Below, piece by piece: positions 8,083-17,060 of a stretch of DNA of 64,000 nucleotides. The number at the start of each line of letters is the position of its first letter. Positions within the stretch are counted from its first letter, which is position 1. The position numbers and the translations under genes were made by a program. This DNA is from Lysobacter sp036697405 (GTDB lineage Bacteria > Pseudomonadota > Gammaproteobacteria > Xanthomonadales > Xanthomonadaceae), in assembly GCF_036697405.1 (NCBI RefSeq), contig NZ_JBAHWA010000004.1, forward strand, positions 1 through 64,000, given 5' to 3'. The notes under the pieces were generated by a model, which saw only the letters and a program-made list of their open reading frames with translations, was not told the DNA's origin and did not search any database.

Positions 8083-8400
8083 ATGAAACGCTTACGAACC
8101 CCGAAGGAAAAGAAATCCTTGAGCTATGCGCGCGACTGCCGCAACGTCGTCGCCGAGAGCCCATGGGGCGCGCGCGACGCGATCGCCAAGCGCAAGCGCT
8201 GGGTCAATCAATCGCATCGCAAGGCGGTGCATCAGCGCTTGTCCGATCTGTCCGGAACCCGGCCGGCCGACCCGGAACAGGTCGAATCCGCGATCGCGGC
8301 GACGCCGCGACATGGCTGGCGCAAATCGCCGGACCTGCCGCTGGGACTGGCGCTGCTGGTGCGCAGGTCGCGGCCAGGCCCCGACCGCGACGGGCCCTGA
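8083..8400 (+). CDS. Conserved basic hypothetical protein
   Basis: 105 aa, strongly basic. The N-terminus MKRLRTPKEKKSLSYARDCR and the later segment KRKRWVNQSHRK resemble a widespread family of small uncharacterised proteins in proteobacteria, but I cannot name a function. It has no signal peptide and no membrane segment; the charge suggests nucleic-acid binding. It follows lpxH by 29 nt and may share its transcript. A GC hairpin sits between it and the convergent TonB receptor. Confidence 0.65.
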   Translation: MKRLRTPKEKKSLSYARDCRNVVAESPWGARDAIAKRKRWVNQSHRKAVHQRLSDLSGTRPADPEQVESAIAATPRHGWRKSPDLPLGLALLVRRSRPGPDRDGP

Positions 8401-8408
8401 ACCGCCAC

Positions 8409-8437
8409 CGGGCCCAGCCGCTACGCGACTGGGCCCG
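8409..8437. terminator. Hairpin between convergent genes
   Basis: Nine-bp perfect stem CGGGCCCAG/CTGGGCCCG between the plus-strand basic protein and the minus-strand TonB receptor. No T-run, so it is a tentative bidirectional terminator. Confidence 0.5.
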
Positions 8438-8499
8438 ATGAGCGTGGGCCGATCCGATCCTGCGGACCGCACAGCGCCCCGCAGGGCGCCGCGTCCGGA

Positions 8500-10746
8500 T
8501 CAGAACTTCACTTCCGCGGTCAGGAACATCTGCCGCGGCGCGCCCGACTGCAGCGTGTAGTTCAGACCGTTCGGGTCGGAGGTCACGAAGCCGTTGGTGC
8601 CGATGCTGCCGAAGTAGTCTTCGTCGAACAGGTTGGTGACGTTGAACTGCAGCTTGAACGCGTCCGCCCAGTTCAGCCCGGTCCATTCGTAGGACACGGC
8701 CGCATCGGCGACCCAGAACGATCCGACCTTGGAATCGTTGAGATAGGTCAGGTAGCGCTTGTCGGTGTACTTGGCGCCGATCTGGGCCGAGAAGCCGTCG
8801 CGGCTCCAGCGCAGCTCGGTGGCGTACAGGCGCTTGGGCGCGTCGACCACGTCCTTGCCCTTGGCCGGGATCAGGGTGGTGCCGTCGAGGTAGTCCGAGG
8901 CGTATTCCGACTTGTTCCAGGCCAGCGAGTTGTACCAGCTCAGGCCTTCGATCGGCGTCCACAGCACGGTCAGCTCGGCGCCGCGGGTCTCGACGTCGCC
9001 GACGTTGGCGAAGCTGGACGCGCAACCGACGATGCCGGCGCAGCGCGCGATCGCCAGCAGGCGGTTCTCGAAGTCGACGCGGTACACCGCCAGCGACGCT
9101 TCCAGATTGTCGCGGCTGGTGCGCAGGCCGGCCTCGATGGTGCGCGAGGTTTCCGGCTCCAGGCTCGCCACCGCCGCGTTGAACGCGGCCTGCGAGGTCG
9201 AATGCGGGCCGTTCACGCCAGTGCGGAAGGCGGCCATGTTCTCGCTGTAGGAGCCGAAGACTTCCTCGTGCTCGCTGAACTGCCAGCGCGCGCCGACCTG
9301 CGGCAGGAAGTTGTCGCGGGCCACCAGCTTGCCGCCGGCACGGCTGCCGATCAGATTCTTGCCGTCGGTCTCCACGCGCGTGCCCTTGAAGCCGGCGTCG
9401 ACCGCGACGCGGCCGTCGGCGAACTCCATGTGGTCGGTGAGGTAGTACTGGCGGGTGTCGGTGTCGAAGCGCTGGCGGAACACGCGCGCGTCGGGATCGC
9501 GCAGGAAGTAGATGCCATCGGGCGGGGTGTCGCGGCGCAGGTTGTAGAAGTTGCGTTGCACGCCGTGGGCGTTGCGCTCCAGCCACAGGCCGGCCTGCAG
9601 GCGGTGGTTGCCGACCTGCCAGGTCAGGCTGGGGGTGATGCCGGTGCGCTCGATGTCGTATTCGGTGGTGCGCATCGCGATCGGCACGGTCGGCGAGGAC
9701 GCGTAGGGCGTGGCCCAATGGCCCTGGCCCTCGTTGCGATGGTAGTAGGCGGTGGCGGCGAAGCTCAGGTCCGGCGTGGCCGACCAGTCGGCCGACACGT
9801 ACAGCAGGTCGTCGTCGCGCAGGCCGCGGGCGATGTAGTAGGCGTCGTCGAGGCTGTTGACGCCGCCGCTGAACACGCCGCCGGCGGCGTCGATCGCGCG
9901 CTGCCAGTCGCCGGCGTAGTTGTCCCAATCCATGCCCAGGCGGCGCGCCGAGTCCAGCGAAAGATCGGCGTAGTCGGTCTCGCGCCGACGCGAGGTCGCG
10001 GCGTAGCCGGTGAGCTTGAGGTCCTCGGTGGCGTAGACCAGCTTGCCGTTGAACTGGGCGTTGCGCTGCGGGCCCTCGCCCTTCCACTTGTCGGTGGTGT
10101 GGAAGGCGCCGCTGAGGTAGGCGCTGAAGCCGTTGTGGTCGCCGGTGTCGACGCGCGCGTAGCTGCGGCGGGTGGCGTCGCTGCCGAAGGTCTGGGCCAG
10201 GCGCACGCCGTAGTCGGCCGACGGATCGCTGCTGAAGAAGCGCAGGGTGCCGCCGAGGTTGCCGCTGGACGCGGTGTCGATCGCGCCGCTGCCCTGCGAC
10301 AGCTCGGCGCCGGACAAGTTCTCGCTGATGATCGCGCGGCTGATGTGCAGGCCGTTGTGGTTGCCGTAGCTCATGTCGCCCAGCGGCACGCCGTCGAGGG
10401 TGAAGCCCAGCTGCTGCTGCGAGAAGCCGCGGATGCTCAGCTTGCTCGACCATTCGTAGTTGCCCCAGGGGTCGGAGCTCTGGAAATGCACGCCCGGCAG
10501 TTTGGCCATGACCTTGAGCGGGCTGGTGCCGGCGGCTTCGCGCTGCAGCTCGGCGCGACCCAGCGACTGGACCTGGCGGGTCTGGCCGGTACCCACCACC
10601 GAGACCGCGTCCAGCGTGGTGGCGTCGTCCATGGCCGCGGTCGCGGCGGAGGCATCGGGTTGGGCGGCATCGGCTTCGGCGCGTGCGCTGGCGGCGTACA
10701 GGCACAGCAGGATCGAGGCGGCGAGGATCGTCGTCTTCGTCGTCAT
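8500..10746 (-). CDS. TonB-dependent receptor, substrate unknown
   Basis: 748 aa. A signal peptide (LLCLYAASARA) precedes a TonB-box-like DAVSVVGTG, then a plug with LPGVHFQSSDPWGNYEWSSK and a GSGAIDTASSGNLGGTLRFF segment, and a barrel ending VKF. Such receptors import siderophores or other ligands across the outer membrane with TonB/ExbBD energy. GGAAG precedes the ATG at good spacing. No Fur-box-like palindrome was noticed upstream. It stands alone, divergent from the PI-PLC gene, so nothing nearby identifies its ligand. Confidence 0.88.
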   Translation of the reverse strand: MTTKTTILAASILLCLYAASARAEADAAQPDASAATAAMDDATTLDAVSVVGTGQTRQVQSLGRAELQREAAGTSPLKVMAKLPGVHFQSSDPWGNYEWSSKLSIRGFSQQQLGFTLDGVPLGDMSYGNHNGLHISRAIISENLSGAELSQGSGAIDTASSGNLGGTLRFFSSDPSADYGVRLAQTFGSDATRRSYARVDTGDHNGFSAYLSGAFHTTDKWKGEGPQRNAQFNGKLVYATEDLKLTGYAATSRRRETDYADLSLDSARRLGMDWDNYAGDWQRAIDAAGGVFSGGVNSLDDAYYIARGLRDDDLLYVSADWSATPDLSFAATAYYHRNEGQGHWATPYASSPTVPIAMRTTEYDIERTGITPSLTWQVGNHRLQAGLWLERNAHGVQRNFYNLRRDTPPDGIYFLRDPDARVFRQRFDTDTRQYYLTDHMEFADGRVAVDAGFKGTRVETDGKNLIGSRAGGKLVARDNFLPQVGARWQFSEHEEVFGSYSENMAAFRTGVNGPHSTSQAAFNAAVASLEPETSRTIEAGLRTSRDNLEASLAVYRVDFENRLLAIARCAGIVGCASSFANVGDVETRGAELTVLWTPIEGLSWYNSLAWNKSEYASDYLDGTTLIPAKGKDVVDAPKRLYATELRWSRDGFSAQIGAKYTDKRYLTYLNDSKVGSFWVADAAVSYEWTGLNWADAFKLQFNVTNLFDEDYFGSIGTNGFVTSDPNGLNYTLQSGAPRQMFLTAEVKF

Positions 10747-11152
10747 GAGGGACTTCCATTGGGAGAGAGTGCCGCCGCGCGTTGGCGCGTATCACTCCGG
10801 GCGGCGTGCAGAGCGAAGCCGCGGAAGTCTGTCGATATCGTGTGTACGCGAGGTTGCAGTCAGAAGGCAATTCGTCCGACAACGCCGCGCAGCGCACGCT
10901 CGCCAGCCCGATTCGCTCCCGAACGCGCCCGAAGGCGTCCGTCGCCTTGCTTGCTGCGGGAGCGGCGCGAGTCGCGATGGATTCCGGCACCGGAGCCGGC
11001 CGGAAGCGCGCGGCCATCCGATCGCGACTCACCTCGCTCCCACAGAAGGCGGCGCGGCCTCGCGCCCGCCCCGCTACCCAATTTCGGCGATTGCCGCGCC
11101 CGCACGCACGCGACAGCATCCGACCGCGTCCCGCAACTCACGGAGCCCTGCC
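10747..11152. other. Intergenic region between divergent genes
   Basis: 406 nt between the TonB receptor and the PI-PLC gene. It holds a diverged REP pair (10957–11045) in its right half and a less GC-rich stretch (10820–10880) that could carry the receptor promoter. No gene seen. Confidence 0.6.
10957..11045. repeat. Diverged REP pair
   Basis: Imperfect inverted repeat. The left arm (GGGAGCGGCGCGAGTCGCGAT) and a right arm ending CTCGCTCCCACAG are variants of the arms at 5132–5201, separated by ~40 nt that contain a second GC-rich palindrome. Confidence 0.75.
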
Positions 11153-12568
11153 ATGCCCAATGCCTCGCGCAGCGTCGTCGGCGACTGGATGCGCCATATC
11201 GACGACAGCCGTTATTTGTCCGAGCTCAGCATCCCCGGCACCCACGACAGCATCACCTCGCTGTTCCACAGCGAGATCGGCATGATCGAAGGTTGGACCC
11301 GCTGCCAGGACCTGGACCTCGACGAGCAGCTGCGGCACGGCATCCGCTTCCTCGACATCCGCCTGCGCTACGACGACTCGGCGTCGCCGCCGGTGCTGCG
11401 CCTGTGCCACGGCCAGTCCGACATGGAGCGCGATTTCGGCTATGTGCTGGGCGTGTGCGAACGCTTTCTGGAGGCGCACCGCTCCGAATGCATCGTGATG
11501 TCGATCAAGAACGAACGCGCCGACCACCACCAGGCCTTCGCCGATCTGTTCGCGGCCACGATCGAGCGCCCCGGCAACCGGGCGTTCTGGCACACCGGCA
11601 AGACCGTGCCCAGCTTGGGCGAAGTGCGCGGCAAGATCGTCCTGCTGCGCCGCTATGCGGCCGGCGCGGCGCGCGCCGGCCGGCCCGCGCCCGGCATCGA
11701 CCTCACCGACTGGCCGGGCGGCTACCCGTTCCGGCGCCGCAACGGCGACGGCGTGGATTACCAGATACAGGACGAGTTCGGGGGCTATACCCACTTCAAC
11801 CGCAGCAGCAAGTTCGACACCTACGTCAGGCAAACCCTGCTGGACGCGGTGCGCGACGGCGACCGGCGCAAGCTGTACATCAATTTCGCCAGCGGCACCG
11901 GTTCGGTCTGGCCGATCACCCTGGCCGAGACCACCAATCCCAAGCTCTACCAATTCTTCCGCGCCGCCCCGCCGGGCCGCTACGGCATCGTGCCCATGGA
12001 CTACCCCGAGCAGTTCACCGGCGGCATGTACCACGACCTGATCGCCGCCATCGTCAGCGCCAACCCCAGCGACAGCCTCAGCGACGGTGGCGTTTACGAA
12101 CTGCGCCCGCGCCTGGCCCCGGACAGCCGCCTGACGCTGCTGGCCGGCGCCCGCGGCGTCGGCATCTCGCAGCGGCTGATCGACCTGCCCTGGGCCCTGC
12201 CCGGCTTGCCGCCGCTACCCAACGAGTCCTGGCAGCAGTGGCAATTGCACGCCGTCGGCGGCGGCTACTATCGCCTGCATTGCGCGCACGATCGGGACAA
12301 GGCGCTGACCGTGGTCGGCGGCGCCAGCGCCGACGGCAGCGCGATCGCGCTGGAAGCGGTGAGCGGCCGGAACGAACAGCTGTGGAAGTTCGAGCGCCTG
12401 TCCGACGGCCTGATGCGGATCAGTCCCAAGCACGCGCCGCGGTCGGTGTTGGACGTCTATGGCGCGCGCAAGGAGAACGGCAGCCCGGTCAAGCTGTACC
12501 ACTACTACGCGTCCGGTCCGAACAACAACGGCCATGCCCAGCGCTGGCTGGCGGTGCGCGTGGCCTAG
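11153..12568 (+). CDS. Phosphatidylinositol-specific phospholipase C with ricin-B lectin domain
   Basis: 471 aa. PI-PLC X domain at residues ~10–320: SIPGTHDS carries the first catalytic His (31), RFLDIRLR the substrate/base region, and LCHGQ the second His (86), as in bacterial PI-PLCs that cleave phosphatidylinositol by intramolecular transfer. The C-terminal ~120 residues look like a ricin-type beta-trefoil carbohydrate-binding domain (QQWQLHAVGGGYYRL, NEQLWKFERL). Bacterial relatives are usually secreted, but the N-terminus (MPNASRSVVGDWMRHI) has no signal peptide and no upstream start adds one. The stop shares a CTAG with the convergent DUF455 gene. Confidence 0.85.
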   Translation: MPNASRSVVGDWMRHIDDSRYLSELSIPGTHDSITSLFHSEIGMIEGWTRCQDLDLDEQLRHGIRFLDIRLRYDDSASPPVLRLCHGQSDMERDFGYVLGVCERFLEAHRSECIVMSIKNERADHHQAFADLFAATIERPGNRAFWHTGKTVPSLGEVRGKIVLLRRYAAGAARAGRPAPGIDLTDWPGGYPFRRRNGDGVDYQIQDEFGGYTHFNRSSKFDTYVRQTLLDAVRDGDRRKLYINFASGTGSVWPITLAETTNPKLYQFFRAAPPGRYGIVPMDYPEQFTGGMYHDLIAAIVSANPSDSLSDGGVYELRPRLAPDSRLTLLAGARGVGISQRLIDLPWALPGLPPLPNESWQQWQLHAVGGGYYRLHCAHDRDKALTVVGGASADGSAIALEAVSGRNEQLWKFERLSDGLMRISPKHAPRSVLDVYGARKENGSPVKLYHYYASGPNNNGHAQRWLAVRVA

Positions 12569-13371
12569 CGCTGGACGAAGGCTTCCAGCATGCGCAATTC
12601 CTCGTCGTCGAAACCGGCCGCGCTGCGCGCTTCGAAATTGAACGGGCCGTAGAGCACGGCGCGCGCGTATTCGGCCAGCAGTTCGCGGAAACGCGGACCC
12701 GGATCGATGCCGTCGCGTCGGCAGTACCAGCGGTACCAGTGCGAACCGGCGGCGACGTGCGCGACCTCCTCGCGCAGGATGGTTTCCAGGATCGCCACGG
12801 TGGCCTCGTCGCCCAGCGAACGCAGCTTGACGATCATGCCGGGGGTCACGTCCAGCCCGCGCGCCTCGAGCACGCGCGGCACCAGGGCCATCCGCGCCAG
12901 GCCGTCGTGGGCGGTCTTCTCGGCCATTTCCCACAAGCCGTTGTGGGCGTCGAAATCGCCGTAGTCGTAGCCCAGCTCGCGCAGGCGCGCGCGCAGCAGG
13001 CCGAAGTGGCGCGCCTCGTCCTTGGCCACGCCGACCCAGTCGGCATAGAAGCGCGCCGGCAGGCCGCGGAAACGGTAGACCGCATCCCAGGCCAGGTCGA
13101 TGGCGTTGAATTCGATATGCGCGATCGCATGCACGAACGCGGCCCGGCCTTCCTGGGTGCCGAAACCGCGCTTGGGCAGATCGCGCGGATGCACCAGCAA
13201 CGGACGCTCGGGGCGGCCGGGCATGCGGATCGGTTGCGGCGCCGGCGCGCCGTCGGGCGTGTTCAATTCGCCGTGCGCGTAGGCGTCGGCGGCGGCGAAG
13301 GTCGCGGCGACCTTGTCCTCGGGCGTGGCGGCGTCCAGGCAGGCGCGCGCGGCGTCGAACAGGCTGGGCAC
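12565..13371 (-). CDS. DUF455 family ferritin-like protein
   Basis: 268 aa, DUF455 family with a predicted four-helix ferritin-like fold. Potential metal ligands occur in AHIEFNAIDLAWD, KDEARHFGLL and REEVAHVAAGSHWYRW, the spaced ExxH patterns of di-iron ferritin-like proteins. The function of the family is not established; a role as a di-iron oxidase is only suggested. The final codon overlaps the PI-PLC stop on the opposite strand (both stops inside CTAG). Upstream is a C-rich inverted repeat and then purF. Confidence 0.85.
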   Translation of the reverse strand: MPSLFDAARACLDAATPEDKVAATFAAADAYAHGELNTPDGAPAPQPIRMPGRPERPLLVHPRDLPKRGFGTQEGRAAFVHAIAHIEFNAIDLAWDAVYRFRGLPARFYADWVGVAKDEARHFGLLRARLRELGYDYGDFDAHNGLWEMAEKTAHDGLARMALVPRVLEARGLDVTPGMIVKLRSLGDEATVAILETILREEVAHVAAGSHWYRWYCRRDGIDPGPRFRELLAEYARAVLYGPFNFEARSAAGFDDEELRMLEAFVQR

Positions 13372-13411
13372 GGGTCAGCCGGCCGGGGGCGCGGCGGAAG
13401 CAACGGCAAAT

Positions 13412-13440
13412 CCCCCCTGCCCCCCTTTTTCGCAGGGGGG
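13412..13440. repeat. C-rich inverted repeat
   Basis: Arms CCCCCCTGC (13412–13420) and GCAGGGGGG (13432–13440) around an 11-nt loop rich in C and T. A shorter relative occurs at 38694–38710. It lies just past the purF stop and may help terminate purF, but looks like a member of an interspersed repeat family. Confidence 0.75.
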
Positions 13441-13466
13441 AAAGGCCGGAACGAAAGCGCGGGGAT

Positions 13467-14936
13467 TCACGAGACTCGGCGGGTCTTCTTGGCGTCGTCG
13501 GAGCGCAGCTGCTGCAGGCGTTCGAAATAGCCCGGTTCGATCCCGGTCACGTACTCGCCGTTGAAGCAGGACGAGTCGAAATGGTCGATGCGGTGCTTTG
13601 GACCCGACACCGCCTGTTCCAGCGCGTCCAGGTCCTGGTAGATCAGCCAGTCGCAGCCCAGCAGGGTCTGCACTTCGTCGTCGCTGCGGCCGTGCGCGAC
13701 CAGTTCGTCGGCCGAGGGCATGTCGATGCCGTAGATGTTCGGATAGCGCACCGCGGGCGCGGCCGAGGCCAGGTAGACCTTGCGCGCGCCGGCGTCGCGC
13801 GCCATCTGCACGATCTGCTTGGAGGTGGTGCCGCGCACGATCGAGTCGTCGACCAGCAGCACCACGCGGTTGCGGAATTCCAGCGGGATCGGATTGAGCT
13901 TGCGGCGCACCGATTTCGCGCGCTCGCCCTGCCCCGGCATGATAAAGGTGCGGCCGACGTAGCGGTTCTTGATGAAACCCTCGCGGTACTTCACGCCCAG
14001 CACGTTGGAGATTTCCAGCGCGGCGTCGCGCGAGGTGTCGGGGATCGGAATCACCACGTCGATGTCGTGGTCCGGCCGCAGGCGCAGGATCTTCTCGCCC
14101 AGGGTCTGGCCCATGCGCATGCGCGCCTTGTGCACCGAGACGTCGTCCATCATCGAGTCCGGACGCGCGAAGTAGACGAACTCGAAGATGCACGGCGCGT
14201 GCTGGCGCGGCTCGGCGCACATCTGGGTGTACAGCTCGCCGCGCGGCGTCACCACGATGCCCTCGCCCGGGCGCACGTCGCGCACGCGCTCGAAGCCCAG
14301 CAGGTCCAGCGCCACCGACTCGGAGGCGATCGCGTACTCGTCCTGGCCGCCGCTGTGGCGCTTGCCCAGCACCAGCGGACGGATGCCGTTGGGGTCGCGG
14401 AACGCGACCAGGCCCAGGCCCAGCACGATGGCGACCACGGCGTAGCCGCCGACGCAGCGCCGGTGCACGCCCTCGATGGCCTTGAACGCGGCTTCCGGGG
14501 TCAGCCCGCGCTGCATGTCCAGCTCGTGCGCGAACACGTTGAGCAGCACTTCGGAATCGGATTCGGTGTTGACGTTGCGACGGTCCTGCTCGAACACGTC
14601 GCGGCGCAGCGCGTCGGTGTTGATCAGGTTGCCGTTGTGGGCCAAGGCGATGCCGAACGGCGAGTTGACGTAGAACGGCTGGGCCTCGTCGGAGCCTTCG
14701 CTGCCCGCGGTCGGATAACGGCAATGGCCGATGCCGACCCGGCCATCGAGCAGGCGCATCGCCTTTTCGTCGAACACGTCGCTGACCAGGCCGTTGCCCT
14801 TGTGCACGCGCAGCTTGGCGCCGTCGGCGGTGGCGATGCCCGCCGCGTCCTGGCCGCGATGCTGGAGCACGGTAAGGCCGTCGTAAAGCTGGGCCGCGAC
14901 GTCGTTGTGGCCGACGATGCCAAGTATGCCGCACAT
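13467..14936 (-). CDS. purF: Amidophosphoribosyltransferase
   Basis: 489 aa. First committed step of purine synthesis, moving the glutamine amide onto PRPP. The N-terminal Ntn glutaminase starts MCGILGIVG, with Cys2 becoming the catalytic N-terminal Cys after Met removal. The C-terminal type I phosphoribosyltransferase has VLLVDDSIVRGTTS. Full length. It is the last gene of a minus-strand run folC, DUF2167, dedD, cvpA, purF, matching the enterobacterial folC–dedD–cvpA–purF order. Confidence 0.96.
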   Translation of the reverse strand: MCGILGIVGHNDVAAQLYDGLTVLQHRGQDAAGIATADGAKLRVHKGNGLVSDVFDEKAMRLLDGRVGIGHCRYPTAGSEGSDEAQPFYVNSPFGIALAHNGNLINTDALRRDVFEQDRRNVNTESDSEVLLNVFAHELDMQRGLTPEAAFKAIEGVHRRCVGGYAVVAIVLGLGLVAFRDPNGIRPLVLGKRHSGGQDEYAIASESVALDLLGFERVRDVRPGEGIVVTPRGELYTQMCAEPRQHAPCIFEFVYFARPDSMMDDVSVHKARMRMGQTLGEKILRLRPDHDIDVVIPIPDTSRDAALEISNVLGVKYREGFIKNRYVGRTFIMPGQGERAKSVRRKLNPIPLEFRNRVVLLVDDSIVRGTTSKQIVQMARDAGARKVYLASAAPAVRYPNIYGIDMPSADELVAHGRSDDEVQTLLGCDWLIYQDLDALEQAVSGPKHRIDHFDSSCFNGEYVTGIEPGYFERLQQLRSDDAKKTRRVS

Positions 14937-14967
14937 GAATTCGAGTTCCTGAGAGTATTGCGTGGAG

Positions 14968-15744
14968 TTACATCACGAAGGCTTCGTCCTGCTCCACCGG
15001 TACCGGCAGGGCATCGTCGCGCTTCGAGCCAGGCGCGGCGTCGAGCGGGTCGCCCTGCGGCTCATCCTGCGAAGGCGTGCCTCCTGGCAGCGGGTCCTTC
15101 AGGCCCGCGCCCTTGAGCAAGGGCAGCACGCCTGCGTTGAGGATGGGCAGCACGTCCTGGCCGTAAGGCTGGCCGTTGCCGTTGCCCAGGCCAGGCAGGC
15201 CCTGCATGTTCATGTCCAGCTTGGGCAGCGACGGCATCCAGGCCGGCACGCCGCTGCCGAAATCCATGGCCCGGCCGGCCCAGTCGGGCATCCAGCCGCG
15301 CACCATGCGCGCGCCGGGCACGAACACGGGCACCAGCGTCGCCGAGCGCCATTCGCGCCGGTGCGCGAGCGGCGTGAAGCCGACCAGCATCACCAGCATG
15401 CTCGCGATCAGGGCGCCGCGCGCCACGCCGACCACGAAACCCATCGCGCGATCGACGCCGGACAGGCCGGACTCGTGGACCATGCGCTTGGCCACGTAAC
15501 CGACGACCCAGACCGTGACCAGCACGCCCAGGAAGCACAGCGCGTAGCCGCCGAACATCTCGCCCAGCCCCGGCGCGCCGTTGTCGGACAGCATCAGGGC
15601 GGCGCTGCCGCCGAAACCGAACGCGGCCCAGCCGGCCAGCACCCAGGCCGCGAGCGAGGCGACCACGCCGATGAAGCCGCGCATCAGCCCCAGTAGCGCC
15701 GATATCGCGACCACCGCCAGCAAAATCAAGTCGGCGGCGCCCAT
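14968..15744 (-). CDS. cvpA: CvpA family membrane protein
   Basis: 258 aa. About four N-terminal transmembrane helices (LILLAVVAISALLGLMRG onwards, residues 1–130) are typical of CvpA, an inner-membrane protein needed for colicin V production and bile/envelope stress resistance in enterics. The Gly/Pro-rich C-terminal ~120 residues are a longer soluble tail than in E. coli CvpA (~162 aa). It sits 31 nt upstream of purF and 11 nt downstream of dedD. The molecular role is not settled in any species. Confidence 0.85.
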   Translation of the reverse strand: MGAADLILLAVVAISALLGLMRGFIGVVASLAAWVLAGWAAFGFGGSAALMLSDNGAPGLGEMFGGYALCFLGVLVTVWVVGYVAKRMVHESGLSGVDRAMGFVVGVARGALIASMLVMLVGFTPLAHRREWRSATLVPVFVPGARMVRGWMPDWAGRAMDFGSGVPAWMPSLPKLDMNMQGLPGLGNGNGQPYGQDVLPILNAGVLPLLKGAGLKDPLPGGTPSQDEPQGDPLDAAPGSKRDDALPVPVEQDEAFVM

Positions 15745-15755
15745 CGCGACCTCGC

Positions 15756-16826
15756 TCAGGGATGCGGACGGACGAGGCCGTCGACGCCGATCTTGGCCGC
15801 GGCCTGGCTTTTCAGCTTGTCGGCGTCGGCACGGTTGGCGACCGGGCCGAGACGGACGCGGCTGAGCGTGCCCTTGTCGGTGCGGACCTGTTCCACGAAG
15901 GCGCTGAACCCGGCCGCGCGCGCGCGGTCGCGCAGCTTGTTGGCCTCGTCTGCGCTGCCGAACGCGCCCAGCTGCACCGCGAAACCGGTGTTGCCGGCGG
16001 CGGGCCTGGTCGGCGCCGGCGCGGCGGCCGCGGGCTTGGCCGGTTCGGCGGCGGGCTTGGTGGCGGTGGCGACCGGCGGCTTGGCCGGCGTCGCGGCCGG
16101 CTTGGGCGTGGGCTTGACCGGTTCGGGCTTGGCCGGCTCCGGCGGCAGCGCGGCCGGCTTGCTGGCCGTGCGGCTGTCGCCCAGCGGCACCGCGGCCGAG
16201 ACCGTCGGGGAGGCCGCCGCGACCGGCTGCGAGGCCGAAGCCGCGGCCGGCGCCGGCGCCGCATCGGCGTCCAGGGTCACCACCTTGGCGCTGCTGTCGT
16301 TGCGCACCTTGGTCGAGGCCAGGCGCGCGGTTTCGGCGTCCGCGCGCGAGCCGTAAGGCCCGATGCGCACGCGATAGAGGGTGCGGCCGTTGGCCGGCAC
16401 GGCTTCCTGATAACCCGGCAGCTGGGCGCCGCGCAGCGCCGCGATCACGCGGTCGGCGTCGGCGCTGCTGGCGTAGCTGCCGAAGCTGACGGCGAAATCG
16501 CCGCCGCCGGCCGCGGCCGGCAGGACGCCGCTGGCCGCGGTCTTGGCGGCTTCGGCGGCGGTATCGACGGTGGGCAGGACCTCGCCCTGGGCGCCTTGCG
16601 CGCCTGGCGACAGGCCCAGGGCGCCGCCGTTGGGCGCTTCGCCCGGCGCCACCAGCGGCAGTTCGCGGGTTTCGAATTGGCCGTCGGGCTGCTCGGGAAG
16701 ATTGAGCGGGACATCGGAGGCGCTGCTTTCCGGCGCCGGTCCCTTGATCAGCATGGGCAGAAAGATCACCGCTAGCGCGACCAACACCGCCGCGCCGATC
16801 AATCGCTGTTTCAGGGCAGGTTCCAT
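15756..16826 (-). CDS. dedD: SPOR-domain protein, DedD-like
   Basis: 356 aa. One N-terminal transmembrane helix (LIGAAVLVALAVIFLPMLI) anchors a long Ala/Pro/Lys-rich periplasmic linker (~190–275). It carries two SPOR repeats (~110–180, FAVSFGSYASSADADRVI; ~278–350, FAVQLGAFGSADEANKLR). SPOR domains bind denuded septal peptidoglycan, so a cell-division role is expected. E. coli DedD has one SPOR domain; the second copy here is notable. Located between cvpA and the DUF2167 gene. Confidence 0.85.
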   Translation of the reverse strand: MEPALKQRLIGAAVLVALAVIFLPMLIKGPAPESSASDVPLNLPEQPDGQFETRELPLVAPGEAPNGGALGLSPGAQGAQGEVLPTVDTAAEAAKTAASGVLPAAAGGGDFAVSFGSYASSADADRVIAALRGAQLPGYQEAVPANGRTLYRVRIGPYGSRADAETARLASTKVRNDSSAKVVTLDADAAPAPAAASASQPVAAASPTVSAAVPLGDSRTASKPAALPPEPAKPEPVKPTPKPAATPAKPPVATATKPAAEPAKPAAAAPAPTRPAAGNTGFAVQLGAFGSADEANKLRDRARAAGFSAFVEQVRTDKGTLSRVRLGPVANRADADKLKSQAAAKIGVDGLVRPHP

Positions 16827-17008
16827 CGCTACTCGATCGCTCGCTGGGTCGGGTGCCGGCGCGAATTATAGCGCCGCTTGGCCGCCGAGCCGGCGTCGGC
16901 GGCGCGCATGGCGTTCAGGTGGCGGTGTTCGCGCAGCGCGCGATGCGCCGCATTCCGCCGCCGGGCCCGCCACGACGGGCTCCTGGCGCGCGAGCCGCCC
17001 GCAAAAGC

Positions 17009-17032
17009 GGATCCCCCGTCGCCGGGGGATCC
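17009..17032 (-). terminator. Terminator of the DUF2167 gene
   Basis: Stem GGATCCCCC/GGGGGATCC followed on the minus strand by GCTTTTGC, 30 nt past the DUF2167 stop. The short T-run makes it moderate. Confidence 0.6.
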
Positions 17033-17060
17033 AGGGGCCGAACTTGCCGATGCGGTCGTT

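Noticed and set aside
9202..13530. A 1442-codon open frame on the plus strand, antisense to the TonB receptor and spanning several genes
   Set aside because: GC-rich codon bias leaves the opposite frames open; it lacks any recognisable domain and overlaps several well-supported genes.
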